From Suilimivivens sp963650485 (GTDB lineage: Bacteria > Bacillota > Clostridia > Lachnospirales > Lachnospiraceae), in the NCBI GenBank assembly GCA_963650485.1, contig CAVJLN010000010.1, forward strand, positions 6,762-70,761: a DNA stretch of 64,000 nucleotides, written 5' to 3'. The notes beneath the pieces were generated by a model. It was given only the letters and a program-made list of their open reading frames with translations. It made no database searches and was not told the DNA's origin. The position numbers and the translations under genes were made by a program. Positions 16,357 to 24,656 of this stretch are shown in pieces. Each line of letters begins with the position of its first letter. The first letter of the stretch is position 1.

Positions 16357-17808
16357 TTATACATTGATCTCAACCTTTACGCCAAGTAAATCCCGGTTAT
16401 CCTGTAAGATCGGCGAAATCACCTTTCTTAAGAACGCTTCTACCTGTTCTCTGGAACGCCCCACATAACGGGACGGCTCCATAGTCTTCTGTAAGTCTTC
16501 AAGAGTCATATGGAATTCGGGATCTGCCGCAATCAGCTCCAAAAGATTGTTTTCCTTTCCTTCCTGCTTCACATTCTTACCGGCTTCCATGGATAACTCA
16601 CGGATCTTTTCATGCAGTTCCTGACGGTTTCCACCCATCTTTACGGCATCCATCATGATATTCTCGGTTGCCATAAACGGAAGCTCGCTTAACATATGCT
16701 TCTCAATGACCTTCGGATAAACCACCAACCCATCGACAACATTAAGACACAGGTCCAGGATTCCGTCAATTGCAAGGAACGCTTCCGGAATGGATAGTCT
16801 CTTATTGGCAGAATCATCCAATGTACGCTCAAACCACTGGGTTGCAGAGGTAATTGCCGGATTCAGCGCATCGATCATCACGTAACGGGAAAGAGATGCA
16901 ATCCGTTCACTTCTCATCGGGTTTCTCTTATAGGCCATGGCAGAAGATCCGATCTGGTTCTTTTCAAACGGCTCTTCCACCTCCTTAAGGTGCTGCAGCA
17001 GACGGATATCATTGGACATCTTATGGGCACTGGCTGCAATTCCTGCAAGGACATTGGCAACTCTCGTATCCACTTTGCGGGAATAGGTCTGTCCGGAAAC
17101 CGGATAGCATTCCTTAAAGCCCATCTTCTGTGCGATCATCGGATCAATCTTGTCGATGGTCTCCTGATCTCCGTTGAACAGTTCAAGGAAAGAAGCCTGC
17201 GTTCCTGTGGTTCCCTTGGAGCCAAGAAGCTTCATCCCCGAAAGCACATGGTCAAGATCCTCGAGATCCAGGCAGAATTCCTGCATCCATAAGGTAGCAC
17301 GCTTTCCGACGGTAGTCGGCTGTGCCGGCTGGAAATGGGTAAATGCCAGTGTCGGCTGTGCCTTGTATTTATCTGCGAAGTCTGCAAGCTCTTTTAAAAC
17401 ATTAACGAGCTTTTTCTTCACAAGACGGAGTGCTTCTGTCATCACGATAATATCGGTATTATCACCCACATAGCAGCTTGTTGCGCCAAGGTGGATAATG
17501 CCGGCAGCCTTCGGGCACTGCTGTCCGTAAGCATAAACGTGGCTCATGACATCGTGGCGCACTTCCTTTTCTCTTGCTTTGGCCACATCATAGTTGATAT
17601 CATCGGCATGGCTCTTTAATTCATCAATCTGTTCTTTGGTAATGACCGGCTTTCCATCCTGGGAAAGTCCCAGTTCCATTTCGGTCTCTGCGAGAGCAAT
17701 CCAGAGCTTACGCCAGGTACGGAACTTCATATCCGGAGAAAAGATATACTGCATGTCCTTACTGGCATAACGCTCCGACAAAGGGCTTACATATCTGTCT
17801 GTACTCAT
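16357..17808 (-). CDS. purB: Adenylosuccinate lyase
   Basis: Cleaves SAICAR to AICAR and adenylosuccinate to AMP, releasing fumarate. The 483-residue protein has the lyase layout with HLGATSCYVGDNTD (conserved region 1), THFQPAQPTTVGKRA (region 2, catalytic His) and the superfamily signature GSSAMAYKRNPMRSERI (flexible catalytic Ser loop). The start at ATG 17806-17808 has AGGAGG upstream inside the end of purC; the stop of purC is 10 bases before it, so translation is tightly linked. It acts on the product of PurC and feeds the same pathway as the PurF-like gene downstream. Confidence 0.96.
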   Translation of the reverse strand: MSTDRYVSPLSERYASKDMQYIFSPDMKFRTWRKLWIALAETEMELGLSQDGKPVITKEQIDELKSHADDINYDVAKAREKEVRHDVMSHVYAYGQQCPKAAGIIHLGATSCYVGDNTDIIVMTEALRLVKKKLVNVLKELADFADKYKAQPTLAFTHFQPAQPTTVGKRATLWMQEFCLDLEDLDHVLSGMKLLGSKGTTGTQASFLELFNGDQETIDKIDPMIAQKMGFKECYPVSGQTYSRKVDTRVANVLAGIAASAHKMSNDIRLLQHLKEVEEPFEKNQIGSSAMAYKRNPMRSERIASLSRYVMIDALNPAITSATQWFERTLDDSANKRLSIPEAFLAIDGILDLCLNVVDGLVVYPKVIEKHMLSELPFMATENIMMDAVKMGGNRQELHEKIRELSMEAGKNVKQEGKENNLLELIAADPEFHMTLEDLQKTMEPSRYVGRSREQVEAFLRKVISPILQDNRDLLGVKVEINV

Positions 17809-17818
17809 TCCCTTCCTC

Positions 17819-18526
17819 CTATGCAAGTCCAAGTCTCTTGAACACTTCGTTGTAAGCTTCTTCTACATTTCCAAGGTCACGACGGAAACGATCCTTGTCC
17901 AGCTTTTCATTGGTGTGGACATCCCACAGACGGCAGGTATCCGGAGATACTTCATCTGCTAACAGGATTTCTCCGTGAAAGCGTCCAAACTCGATCTTAA
18001 AGTCAATGAGCTTGATATCTGCCTGCAGGAAATAAGCCTTCAGTACTTCATTTACCTTAAATGCATACTTTTTGATGGTATCGATCTCCTCCCAGGTTGC
18101 AAGTTCCAGGGCAACAGCGAAGTAGCTGTTGATCAGCGGATCGCCCAAGGCATCATTTTTATAACTGAACTCAATGGTAGGCTCTTTAAAGGGGGTTCCC
18201 TCCGGTACTCCAAGACGCTTGCTGAAGCTTCCTGCAGCCACATTACGGATAATAACCTCTAAAGGTACAATATCAACCTTTTTTACAGCAGTTTCACGGT
18301 CACTCAGTTCCTCGATCAGATGGGTCGGTACCCCTTCCTTTTCCAGAAGCTTAAATACGTGATTGGTCATACGGTTATTGATGGCACCCTTTCCTACGAT
18401 GGTTCCCTTCTTTTCGCCGTTGAAGGCAGTTGCATCATCCTTGTAATCCACGATAACAACATCCGGATCCTCTGTTGCAAATACCTTCTTTGCCTTTCCT
18501 TCATAAAGCTGTTCCATTTTTTTCAT
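17819..18526 (-). CDS. purC: SAICAR synthetase
   Basis: Phosphoribosylaminoimidazole-succinocarboxamide synthase joins aspartate to CAIR with ATP. The 235-residue length is normal for the bacterial single-domain enzyme. Motifs are LYEGKAKKVF (nucleotide site), VDYKDDATAFNG, VVPLEVIIRNVAAGSFSKR-type sequence (IVPLEVIIRN), KLIDFKIEFGRF and LLADEVSPDTCRLWD. GGAGG lies 6 bases before the ATG. First gene of purC-purB-purF. No purine riboswitch is visible in the ~100-base leader. Confidence 0.96.
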   Translation of the reverse strand: MKKMEQLYEGKAKKVFATEDPDVVIVDYKDDATAFNGEKKGTIVGKGAINNRMTNHVFKLLEKEGVPTHLIEELSDRETAVKKVDIVPLEVIIRNVAAGSFSKRLGVPEGTPFKEPTIEFSYKNDALGDPLINSYFAVALELATWEEIDTIKKYAFKVNEVLKAYFLQADIKLIDFKIEFGRFHGEILLADEVSPDTCRLWDVHTNEKLDKDRFRRDLGNVEEAYNEVFKRLGLA

Positions 18527-18582
18527 GATTATCCTCCATTCATGCGTGAAATTTCTGAATAGTTACAAAGTTTGTATATCTG

Positions 18583-18606
18583 AAAAAACATCGGTTTCCC
18601 AATGTT
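18583..18606 (-). terminator. Terminator of the amino-acid ABC transporter unit
   Basis: AACATTGG-GAAA-CCGATGTT on the minus strand, an 8-bp stem with one wobble and a GAAA tetraloop, is followed by TTTT. It lies ~23 bases after the ATPase stop codon and upstream of purC. Confidence 0.8.
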
Positions 18607-18628
18607 CTTTACAGGCAATAAAATCCGA

Positions 18629-19390
18629 TCAGGCGTTCAGTTTTCCGATAAATTCCTTCACCCGTTCATTTTCCGAAGCAAAGATCTCTTCCGGAGTTCC
18701 CTGCAGTTTAATATGACCGTCTTCCATGAAAATGATCTTGTCCGATACTTCTTTCGCAAATTGCATTTCATGAGTCACGATGATCATGGTCATATGCTGC
18801 TTTGCCAGTTCCTTAATGACCTTAAGCACCTCCACCGTAAGCTCCGGATCAAGTGCGGATGTCGGTTCATCAAAAAAGAGAATCTGGGGCTGCAGGGCCA
18901 GTGCCCTTGCAATCGAAACTCTCTGCTGCTGTCCTCCGGAAAGCTGGCACGGATAGGCATCTGCCTTGTCGGCAAGCCCCAGCTGCTCTAAAAGCTTCCT
19001 GGCTCTCTCCACGGCCTCTTCCTTCGGTACTTTATCGACACAGACGGGGGCGTCTGTAATATTCTTCAATACGGTATAATGCGGAAACAGATTAAAATTC
19101 TGGAAGACCAGTCCGAAGTACTTCCGGATCTGCTTTAATTTCGCCCTGGAAGCATATACGCACCTTCCATTTTCTTCCTTCGCTGCTGCTTCCCCAAGAT
19201 AAATCAGGTCTCCCCCATCCATCTTTTCAAGTAACGTTGCACATCGAAGGAGCGTGGACTTTCCGGAACCGGACGGTCCGATAATCGAAACCACCTCTCC
19301 GCGGTGTACCTCCAAGGAAATGTCCTCCAGTACATGCAGGTCACCGAAATGCTTTCTGATATGATTCATCTGTAATAAAGTCTCATTCAT
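18629..19390 (-). CDS. Polar amino-acid ABC transporter, ATP-binding protein
   Basis: Peripheral ATPase of a PAAT-family importer, 253 residues. Walker A is GPSGSGKSTLL (near 38), the Q-loop LVFQNFNLFPHYTVLKN, the signature LSGGQQQRVSIARAL, Walker B ILFFDEPTSALDP and the switch IIVTHEM. A ~15-residue insertion with KEENGRCVYASRAKL lies before the Q-loop. Homologues include GlnQ and ArtP/HisP; the amino acid is not determined by the ATPase. ATG preceded by AGGAGG, 12 bases after the permease stop codon. Last gene of the SBP-permease-ATPase unit. Confidence 0.93.
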   Translation of the reverse strand: MNETLLQMNHIRKHFGDLHVLEDISLEVHRGEVVSIIGPSGSGKSTLLRCATLLEKMDGGDLIYLGEAAAKEENGRCVYASRAKLKQIRKYFGLVFQNFNLFPHYTVLKNITDAPVCVDKVPKEEAVERARKLLEQLGLADKADAYPCQLSGGQQQRVSIARALALQPQILFFDEPTSALDPELTVEVLKVIKELAKQHMTMIIVTHEMQFAKEVSDKIIFMEDGHIKLQGTPEEIFASENERVKEFIGKLNA

Positions 19391-19402
19391 TCCGGCTGCC
19401 TC

Positions 19403-20050
19403 CTAATGATAATAGTCCATGGATTTCTCAATCCGTTCCATAATCGCTGCCACAAGCAGATTAAAAATATAGTAAAATACACCGGCTGCCATCAGCGGCA
19501 TAATGCTCGTTTCGGCGGCTGCAATCTGCTTGGCCAGCGTGAACATCTCTGCCTGCGACAAAACAAAGGCAAGAGACGTATCCTTCACCAGGGTAATCGT
19601 TTCATTCGTAATGGACGGCAGAATCCGCTTCATCACCTGTGGAAAAATGATCTTGAAAAAGGTCTGCACCTTTCCATATCCAAGGATTTCTGCGGCCTCA
19701 TACTGTCCGACCGGCATGGATTCAATTCCTCCACGGTAAATCTCTGCAAAGTATGCCGCATAGTTCACCGCAAAGGCAATAATGATCGCAGGGAACCGGT
19801 ATCCCTTCAGGTTACTGCCAAATAGATAGTACGGTCCGAAGTATACCACAATCAGCTGCAGCATCAGCGGCGTGCCTCTCATAATAGAAATATATATCTT
19901 ACTGATACCTTTTAGCAACACATTTTTTGACATTCTTCCAAAAGCCACCAAAAGTCCCAGCGGTAACGAAAAAAGTAACGTCAGAAAAAAGATTTCTACC
20001 GTTACTACCATTCCCTGTCCCAATTGCAATATAATCGTCTGAAAATTCAT
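19403..20050 (-). CDS. Polar amino-acid ABC transporter, permease
   Basis: A 215-residue His/Glu/Gln/Arg-type permease with about five membrane segments. The N-terminal QLGQGMVVTVEIFFLTLLFSLPLG and the coupling-helix EAA loop (GQYEAAEILGYGKVQTFFKIIFPQ) are clear. The RGTPLMLQLIVVYFG segment is the usual PAAT signature. It probably forms a homodimer because a second permease gene is absent. Sits between the binding protein and the ATPase. Confidence 0.93.
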   Translation of the reverse strand: MNFQTIILQLGQGMVVTVEIFFLTLLFSLPLGLLVAFGRMSKNVLLKGISKIYISIMRGTPLMLQLIVVYFGPYYLFGSNLKGYRFPAIIIAFAVNYAAYFAEIYRGGIESMPVGQYEAAEILGYGKVQTFFKIIFPQVMKRILPSITNETITLVKDTSLAFVLSQAEMFTLAKQIAAAETSIMPLMAAGVFYYIFNLLVAAIMERIEKSMDYYH

Positions 20051-20080
20051 ACCTTACTCCTGTGTGTATAAGTTAACTCA

Positions 20081-20155
20081 AAAATGATCCACCGGATCAT
20101 TTTCTCATATGCATGGCAACATAACTATTCAGGGGCAGAATCTGCATTCTGCCCC
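20081..20155 (-). terminator. Two hairpins between the binding-protein and permease genes
   Basis: Proximal to the binding-protein gene is a 10-bp perfect stem GGGGCAGAAT/ATTCTGCCCC (20132-20155, 4-nt loop). Distal is AAAATGATCC/GGATCATTTT (20081-20103, 3-nt loop) followed by Ts on the minus strand. The first would stabilise the 3' end and the second partly terminate, giving more binding protein than permease. Confidence 0.65.
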
Positions 20156-20167
20156 CGGAACACTTCT

Positions 20168-21061
20168 TTATTTGCCTAAGCAAACGCTGTCCTCCAAGCC
20201 ATACTTCTTTGCAATTTCCATAAAGGTTCCATCCTCTGCCATTTCAAGCAGGGTGGATTCTACCTGATCCTTTAATTCCGTGTTGCCAAGCTTAAAGCCG
20301 ATACCATACTGTTCGGTTGCCAGCTTTTCATCGAGGATCACGAAGCCATCCCCTCTTGATTCCAGCTGGTAATCTGCAACTCCGATATCTACGGCAATCG
20401 CATCCACAGCGCCTGCATCTAAATTCAGGAACCCGGTATTATAATCCGCAAACTGTGTCAGCTCTGCAAAGGTTGCTGCCAGATCTGCCGCATCTCCTTC
20501 AAGGGCTGCCAACGCGGAAGAATCCTTCTGTACTCCGACGATCTTACCTGCAAGATCTGCAGGAGATGTAATTCCGGAATCTGCCTTTACGACAAATACC
20601 TGACTGTTATCTACATAAGGAACCGTGAACGTGTACTGATCTTCACGTCCGTTCATGGTAAATCCGTTCCAGATACAGTCAATGGAGCCGGAACTTAATT
20701 CCATATCCTTGGCATCCCAGTCGATCGGCTGTTTTACGAGTGTCCATCCGTTGCGGTTGCATACCTCTGCGGCAAGCTCCAAGTCAAATCCGGTATATTC
20801 ACCGTTTTCATCCATATAGCCATAAGGCGGGAACTCAGCATCAAAGCCAACGGTAAAGGTTCTTCCTTCTGTGGAAGCCTCTGCCTGTTCACTGTCATTT
20901 TGTGTGTCATCGGTCTGCCCGGCATCGGTCTGTGCGGCCTCAGTCTGTGTAGTGTCTTCCTGTGCCGTTGTATCCTGTGCGGTGGTCTCCTTGGCACCGC
21001 ATCCAGCCAGTAATCCGGTCATCATTACGGCTGCAATAGAAACTGCGAGTAACTTTTTCAT
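20168..21061 (-). CDS. Amino-acid ABC transporter substrate-binding lipoprotein
   Basis: A 297-residue secreted lipoprotein. The signal peptide MKKLLAVSIAAVMMTGLLAGC has a lipobox LLAGC; the mature N-terminus is a Thr/Gln/Asp-rich linker of ~45 residues. The cluster-F binding fold follows: TFTVGFDAEFPPYGYMDENG, GFDLELAAEVC, SIDCIWNGFTMNGREDQYTF (the Arg that holds the substrate carboxylate) and VDAIAVDIGVADYQ. The ligand is a polar amino acid, not resolved further. Its own promoter is upstream and paired hairpins lie downstream. Confidence 0.92.
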   Translation of the reverse strand: MKKLLAVSIAAVMMTGLLAGCGAKETTAQDTTAQEDTTQTEAAQTDAGQTDDTQNDSEQAEASTEGRTFTVGFDAEFPPYGYMDENGEYTGFDLELAAEVCNRNGWTLVKQPIDWDAKDMELSSGSIDCIWNGFTMNGREDQYTFTVPYVDNSQVFVVKADSGITSPADLAGKIVGVQKDSSALAALEGDAADLAATFAELTQFADYNTGFLNLDAGAVDAIAVDIGVADYQLESRGDGFVILDEKLATEQYGIGFKLGNTELKDQVESTLLEMAEDGTFMEIAKKYGLEDSVCLGK

Positions 21062-21149
21062 AATCTCTCCATCCTTCCTTAGTCCTGTATTTACAGGTTA
21101 GTCATGTACCACGCTACTTCTTTAGCATGATAAAGCACGTTCGATACTC

Positions 21150-21178
21150 ATGCTATCATGCACACTAAGGAAAGTCAA
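21150..21178 (-). promoter_or_regulatory. Sigma-A promoter of the amino-acid transporter unit
   Basis: TTGACT (21173-21178), 17 bp, TAGCAT (21150-21155) on the minus strand, followed by an ~85-nt leader containing a small CCTGT/ACAGG hairpin at about 21083-21096. Confidence 0.65.
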
Positions 21179-21209
21179 GTATCAAGTGTCCGGCTGCTGT
21201 ACGAAAACA

Positions 21210-22391
21210 TTAATCTTTATCATATTCTGCCACGATGCTCAGAATTTCCCTGGCATATTTCGGATAATTTTCCACCAGATCCTTCACTTCTGCTTTCGCC
21301 TTTCCGGCAATGACTTCCTTGTTATAATCCATTCTGCGGCGCAGGGACTGTCTGCGGATAATCAGATTATGTCGGATCTCAACCATTTCCTTCTTATCAA
21401 GGAGTGCCTGTGTCTGATGCAGCCAGATCATCGGATCTTTCACCTGATACCGGCGCAGGATATGTAACAGCTCCTGCTGGGTGGAATCCAGTTCGATCTC
21501 TGCCTGTTTATAATTATGACGTTCGTCCTTTTCTTCAAGATACTGCTTATAATCCCGTCCAAGCTCCTGTGCGCTTTTGACATTGTATTTCATATAAAGA
21601 TAGTCAAGCAGATGCGTATTGTTCACATACCGGATCTTCACCGTATTCTGCAGCCGGATCAGTCTTGTAATCCCGCTCTCCACCTGGGAAAGCTCCCGTA
21701 CGGCATCGTTATATTTTAAGAAAATGGAGGTAATGGCAAGTGCCCCGATTCCTCCGACCGCCAGATAGCCGATCTTCACGTCAAATGAAAATACATACTG
21801 CAAAAGTAAGAGTAAAAACAGGCAGAAGACCACTGCTGTTGCACAGACAATCGTCATAGAACGGGTATCCTTCATGAGATGCCGCAGCTCGATCTTCCGG
21901 AAGCCGTAGGCCTGCCGTTCACTGTCGAGCCGGCGCAGATCCCGCCTGATCAGGTTCTGGTATTCTTCGGCCTTTTCAAGCTTCTCATACGCCTCCTGCA
22001 CTTCCTCTTCCATACTTTCCATCTGATAGAATTTCTCATCCGGCATCCGGTTTTTGCGTTCCCTGTAGCCGGACTGCTGCTTCTCAAGGGTATCCATCCG
22101 CCTGGCACATTCCATTAACAGACAGCTTTCATTCTCCGGCAGTGCCTCAATCTCTTCGATGTCCTTAAGATGCGAGGTTACCACCTGATATTCATGCTGG
22201 AGATTCTCTACCTCCCGGGACGCCTCCGCAATCTGCTCCAAACATCCCCGGACATATTCCTCACGCTGCTTCCGGTTATGGATCTGTAAATCGTCACGGT
22301 CGTAGACAATCTCATTCCATTCCTCGACTTCATAGGTCTCCTCGTCCCCGTAATCCTTTTTCCAGTTAAAAATCCGTTGTAATAAACCCAT
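21210..22391 (-). CDS. Membrane-anchored coiled-coil protein of unknown function
   Basis: Not recognised. A 393-residue protein: an acidic N-terminus (NWKKDYGDEETYEVEEW), ~130 residues of charged helix with heptad-like spacing (residues ~45-170), two adjacent membrane segments (MTIVCATAVVFCLFLLLLLQYVF and IGYLAVGGIGALAITSIFL, ~185-235), then another ~150 residues of helical, coiled-coil-rich sequence. Both soluble parts would face the same side, probably the cytoplasm. It starts 2 bases after the stop of the upstream helical-repeat gene, so it is translationally coupled to it. Last gene of the DUF5717 cluster. Confidence 0.8.
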   Translation of the reverse strand: MGLLQRIFNWKKDYGDEETYEVEEWNEIVYDRDDLQIHNRKQREEYVRGCLEQIAEASREVENLQHEYQVVTSHLKDIEEIEALPENESCLLMECARRMDTLEKQQSGYRERKNRMPDEKFYQMESMEEEVQEAYEKLEKAEEYQNLIRRDLRRLDSERQAYGFRKIELRHLMKDTRSMTIVCATAVVFCLFLLLLLQYVFSFDVKIGYLAVGGIGALAITSIFLKYNDAVRELSQVESGITRLIRLQNTVKIRYVNNTHLLDYLYMKYNVKSAQELGRDYKQYLEEKDERHNYKQAEIELDSTQQELLHILRRYQVKDPMIWLHQTQALLDKKEMVEIRHNLIIRRQSLRRRMDYNKEVIAGKAKAEVKDLVENYPKYAREILSIVAEYDKD

Positions 22392-22393
22392 TC

Positions 22394-23230
22394 TTATTCC
22401 TCAACGAGCTGCAGATAATCTTCCTTCAACCGATAGATAATCTTATCAATTTCTTCGTAATAGGAAGCCACATTTCCCTCTTCCTTATAAATCTTCAGTG
22501 CCGACAGCATCCGGTTTTCACGTGAAGCCTCGAACTCTCCCTTCGCCGTTGTAATCTTCTTTTCAAGTGCCAGCGAAAGCTCATGGTATTCGGAATGCTC
22601 CGCAATAAAACGAATGTATTCTTCCTCCGACAGATAGCTCCGTAAGGAAGATAAATATTGCAATCCCGACTCTTCGTCCTTCGACATCTCATAGGCACGC
22701 TTATAATATTTCGCCGCAATATCGAACATGAAAAGTCCTGCATAAGCATACCCCATATTATGATAAATGGCAGGCCTCAGGGCATTCTCGGTATCGGGCA
22801 GATCCCGGTTCAGCTCTTCATATTCCCTAAGTGCCATCAAATGCCGGTTATTCTGTAACAGGTAATCTGCCTGCTTCTTCTTCCGTTCAAAATCATTTAA
22901 TCCGGCATTGCTTTTCAGAATTTCATCCATTTGTGCAATTTCTGCCTCGGTGCAATAGTTGACATAATTAATAATTATGTCAACAAATTCTCCCGCTTGG
23001 ATTCCTTTTTTCATGGCAAGCGTAAGCTGGTCTGCCAGCTTAGGAAGACCACACTGTTCCCGCAGCCATTCCGGAAGGCGCTTATCCATGATTTCTGTGT
23101 TAATCATAAACGGGTTGTTCGCAAACAGGTAACACAGCTCTTCCACGCAGTATACATTCACACAGACCTTCTCTAAATGATAGGGTTCGTTGGCATATTT
23201 TCCTGTACAGATTAATACTCGGCTTATCAT
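22394..23230 (-). CDS. TPR-like helical-repeat protein of the DUF5717 cluster
   Basis: A 278-residue protein of unknown function. The N-terminal ~100 residues contain MISRVLICTGKYANEPYHLE and a YCVEELCYLFANN segment. After a helical linker come paired helices resembling TPR units (NNRHLMALREYEELNRDLP, AIYHNMGYAYAGLFMFDIAAKYYKRAYE). No signal peptide or membrane segment is seen, so it should be cytoplasmic. AAAGGA precedes the ATG. It lies between the actin/Hsp70-like DUF5716 gene and the membrane coiled-coil gene; a small palindromic element separates it from DUF5716. It may serve as an adaptor. Confidence 0.78.
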   Translation of the reverse strand: MISRVLICTGKYANEPYHLEKVCVNVYCVEELCYLFANNPFMINTEIMDKRLPEWLREQCGLPKLADQLTLAMKKGIQAGEFVDIIINYVNYCTEAEIAQMDEILKSNAGLNDFERKKKQADYLLQNNRHLMALREYEELNRDLPDTENALRPAIYHNMGYAYAGLFMFDIAAKYYKRAYEMSKDEESGLQYLSSLRSYLSEEEYIRFIAEHSEYHELSLALEKKITTAKGEFEASRENRMLSALKIYKEEGNVASYYEEIDKIIYRLKEDYLQLVEE

Positions 23231-23252
23231 CTGAATTCCTTTCTGTTATCTA

Positions 23253-23335
23253 AAATACCGGTAACTATTCAGAACACCATTCGTAAAACCGTTGCTAACG
23301 CAACGTAGTTTTACTCATGTGGTTACAAATACCGG
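23253..23335. repeat. Small inverted-repeat element flanked by 9-bp direct repeats
   Basis: AAATACCGG occurs at 23253-23261 and again at 23327-23335. Between them GTAAC...GTTAC end repeats enclose a strong hairpin: GTAAAAC-CGTTGC-TAAC-GCAACG-TA-GTTTTAC (23283-23314). Layout fits a tiny non-autonomous insertion with a target duplication, placed between two genes of the DUF5717 cluster. Confidence 0.6.
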
Positions 23336-23339
23336 CCCC

Positions 23340-24647
23340 TCATACCTGCAGGGTGTGCGTCCATGCCCGGCCGCTGCTCTTAAAGAGCTCTCCGAAGCCC
23401 ATGTCAGTAATTTCCAGCGTCAGCGTATGAATTGTGGTCATTTCCGCATGGATCCGCAATCTCGTTGTACAACGTGGCCTCTCGGGAAGTCCGTCAAGTG
23501 TAATCGTCTTATCCATAATATTTTCACCGGTCAGCGGCGTAATCGTAAAGCACAATACATTTCCGCTTTCCAGAATCAGGTCAAAATCCGTCTTCGCCTC
23601 ATACCAGTTCACACCGGCATCCAGAATAGCCAGATACGAATCCTCACCACGGCGCAGTGCCTTCATCCCGATATTGGATTTCAGCTTATCTTCTCCAAGG
23701 TAAACATATTCGCGTGTATTTCCCTGCGGATTCACCTTTTCCATTCCGGCATAGCAGGCTCCTTTGCTATACAGGTTGTTTCCCTGAAACACTCTCCGGT
23801 TATGGCACAGAATCTTTAAGGATTCCCTGGTCCATCCCTCCTTAAAGCCCTCTCCGATTAAGAATACCGTCGATACATCCGTCTCCCGTAAGCAGCTCTC
23901 ACACAGCTGTCCGAACTGCTCATCCAGTTCCTGCTGCTGTGCCATGCGCTCTGCCTCATCCTCCGACCAGACTACTCTCTTCATCTCCGGATAATCCAGA
24001 TGCTCGATAAACACCACCTTGGGGGTCGTGTGCCGGTTACACTGAAAACGCAGCGTTTTCAGCTCCTCGTTATATTCAAAAACAAATACTTCTCTTTTCC
24101 AAAGCTCTGCCTGCTGGTGAAGCATATAATAATAAAAGCTCTCAATATGGCTCTGGAAGCAGATCTGCGGGCATTTAAGCTGCAGTCCCGATACAACTTT
24201 CCCTAACACCTCCACCATACGCGGAGTCAGCTCCTCCACCGTGAACATAAACACCTCCGCACGGTTCATGGAAACCTGCATATTAAGGGTTGCAAGGCTT
24301 CGCTTGATAAACAGGGTGAGCAAAGCCACCGGGTCAAAGGTCACATCTTCGACGAGAACCTCCTCTCCCTGCAACGCCTTTTCCAGAAGGCGATCTACCA
24401 GAATTCCTTCTTCACCCTGATTTTTCAGAGCCTCTTTTCCATAATACCACTGGCTTACACCAACCCGTTTACATAACACGGTAGGAATATTATACTGCTC
24501 AGTGCCTGCCACCGGAGAAACCGTGCAGGGATCCGCATCACCGACCGCATAATAGCTCACCTGCGAAAACTGTCTCCCCAGATCATACCCGATGACAATC
24601 TTTGCATTATTCCGTTTTCCTGCAAAATCCCTGTTTTCCTGTAGCAT
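23340..24647 (-). CDS. DUF5716 family protein, actin/Hsp70-like ATPase fold (predicted)
   Basis: A 435-residue cytoplasmic protein of unknown function. The start of the fold reads KIVIGYDLGRQFSQVSYY, like the phosphate-1 loop of Hsp70/actin ATPases. Later segments are REVFVFEYNEELKTLRF (phosphate-2-like strand pair), STVFLIGEGFKEGW (adenosine-motif-like) and NLYSKGACYAGME (connect-2-like). A C-terminal beta-rich region (residues ~330-435) replaces the usual substrate domain. The ASKHA assignment is my inference from motif order; DUF5716 membership is by resemblance. It starts 9 bases after DUF5717 stops, so the pair is co-translated. Confidence 0.75.
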   Translation of the reverse strand: MLQENRDFAGKRNNAKIVIGYDLGRQFSQVSYYAVGDADPCTVSPVAGTEQYNIPTVLCKRVGVSQWYYGKEALKNQGEEGILVDRLLEKALQGEEVLVEDVTFDPVALLTLFIKRSLATLNMQVSMNRAEVFMFTVEELTPRMVEVLGKVVSGLQLKCPQICFQSHIESFYYYMLHQQAELWKREVFVFEYNEELKTLRFQCNRHTTPKVVFIEHLDYPEMKRVVWSEDEAERMAQQQELDEQFGQLCESCLRETDVSTVFLIGEGFKEGWTRESLKILCHNRRVFQGNNLYSKGACYAGMEKVNPQGNTREYVYLGEDKLKSNIGMKALRRGEDSYLAILDAGVNWYEAKTDFDLILESGNVLCFTITPLTGENIMDKTITLDGLPERPRCTTRLRIHAEMTTIHTLTLEITDMGFGELFKSSGRAWTHTLQV

Positions 24648-24656
24648 GGGCCACCC

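Noticed and set aside
18527..18628. Purine riboswitch upstream of purC
   Set aside because: The gap is ~100 bp, mostly the terminator of the ABC transporter unit; no purine aptamer core is visible.
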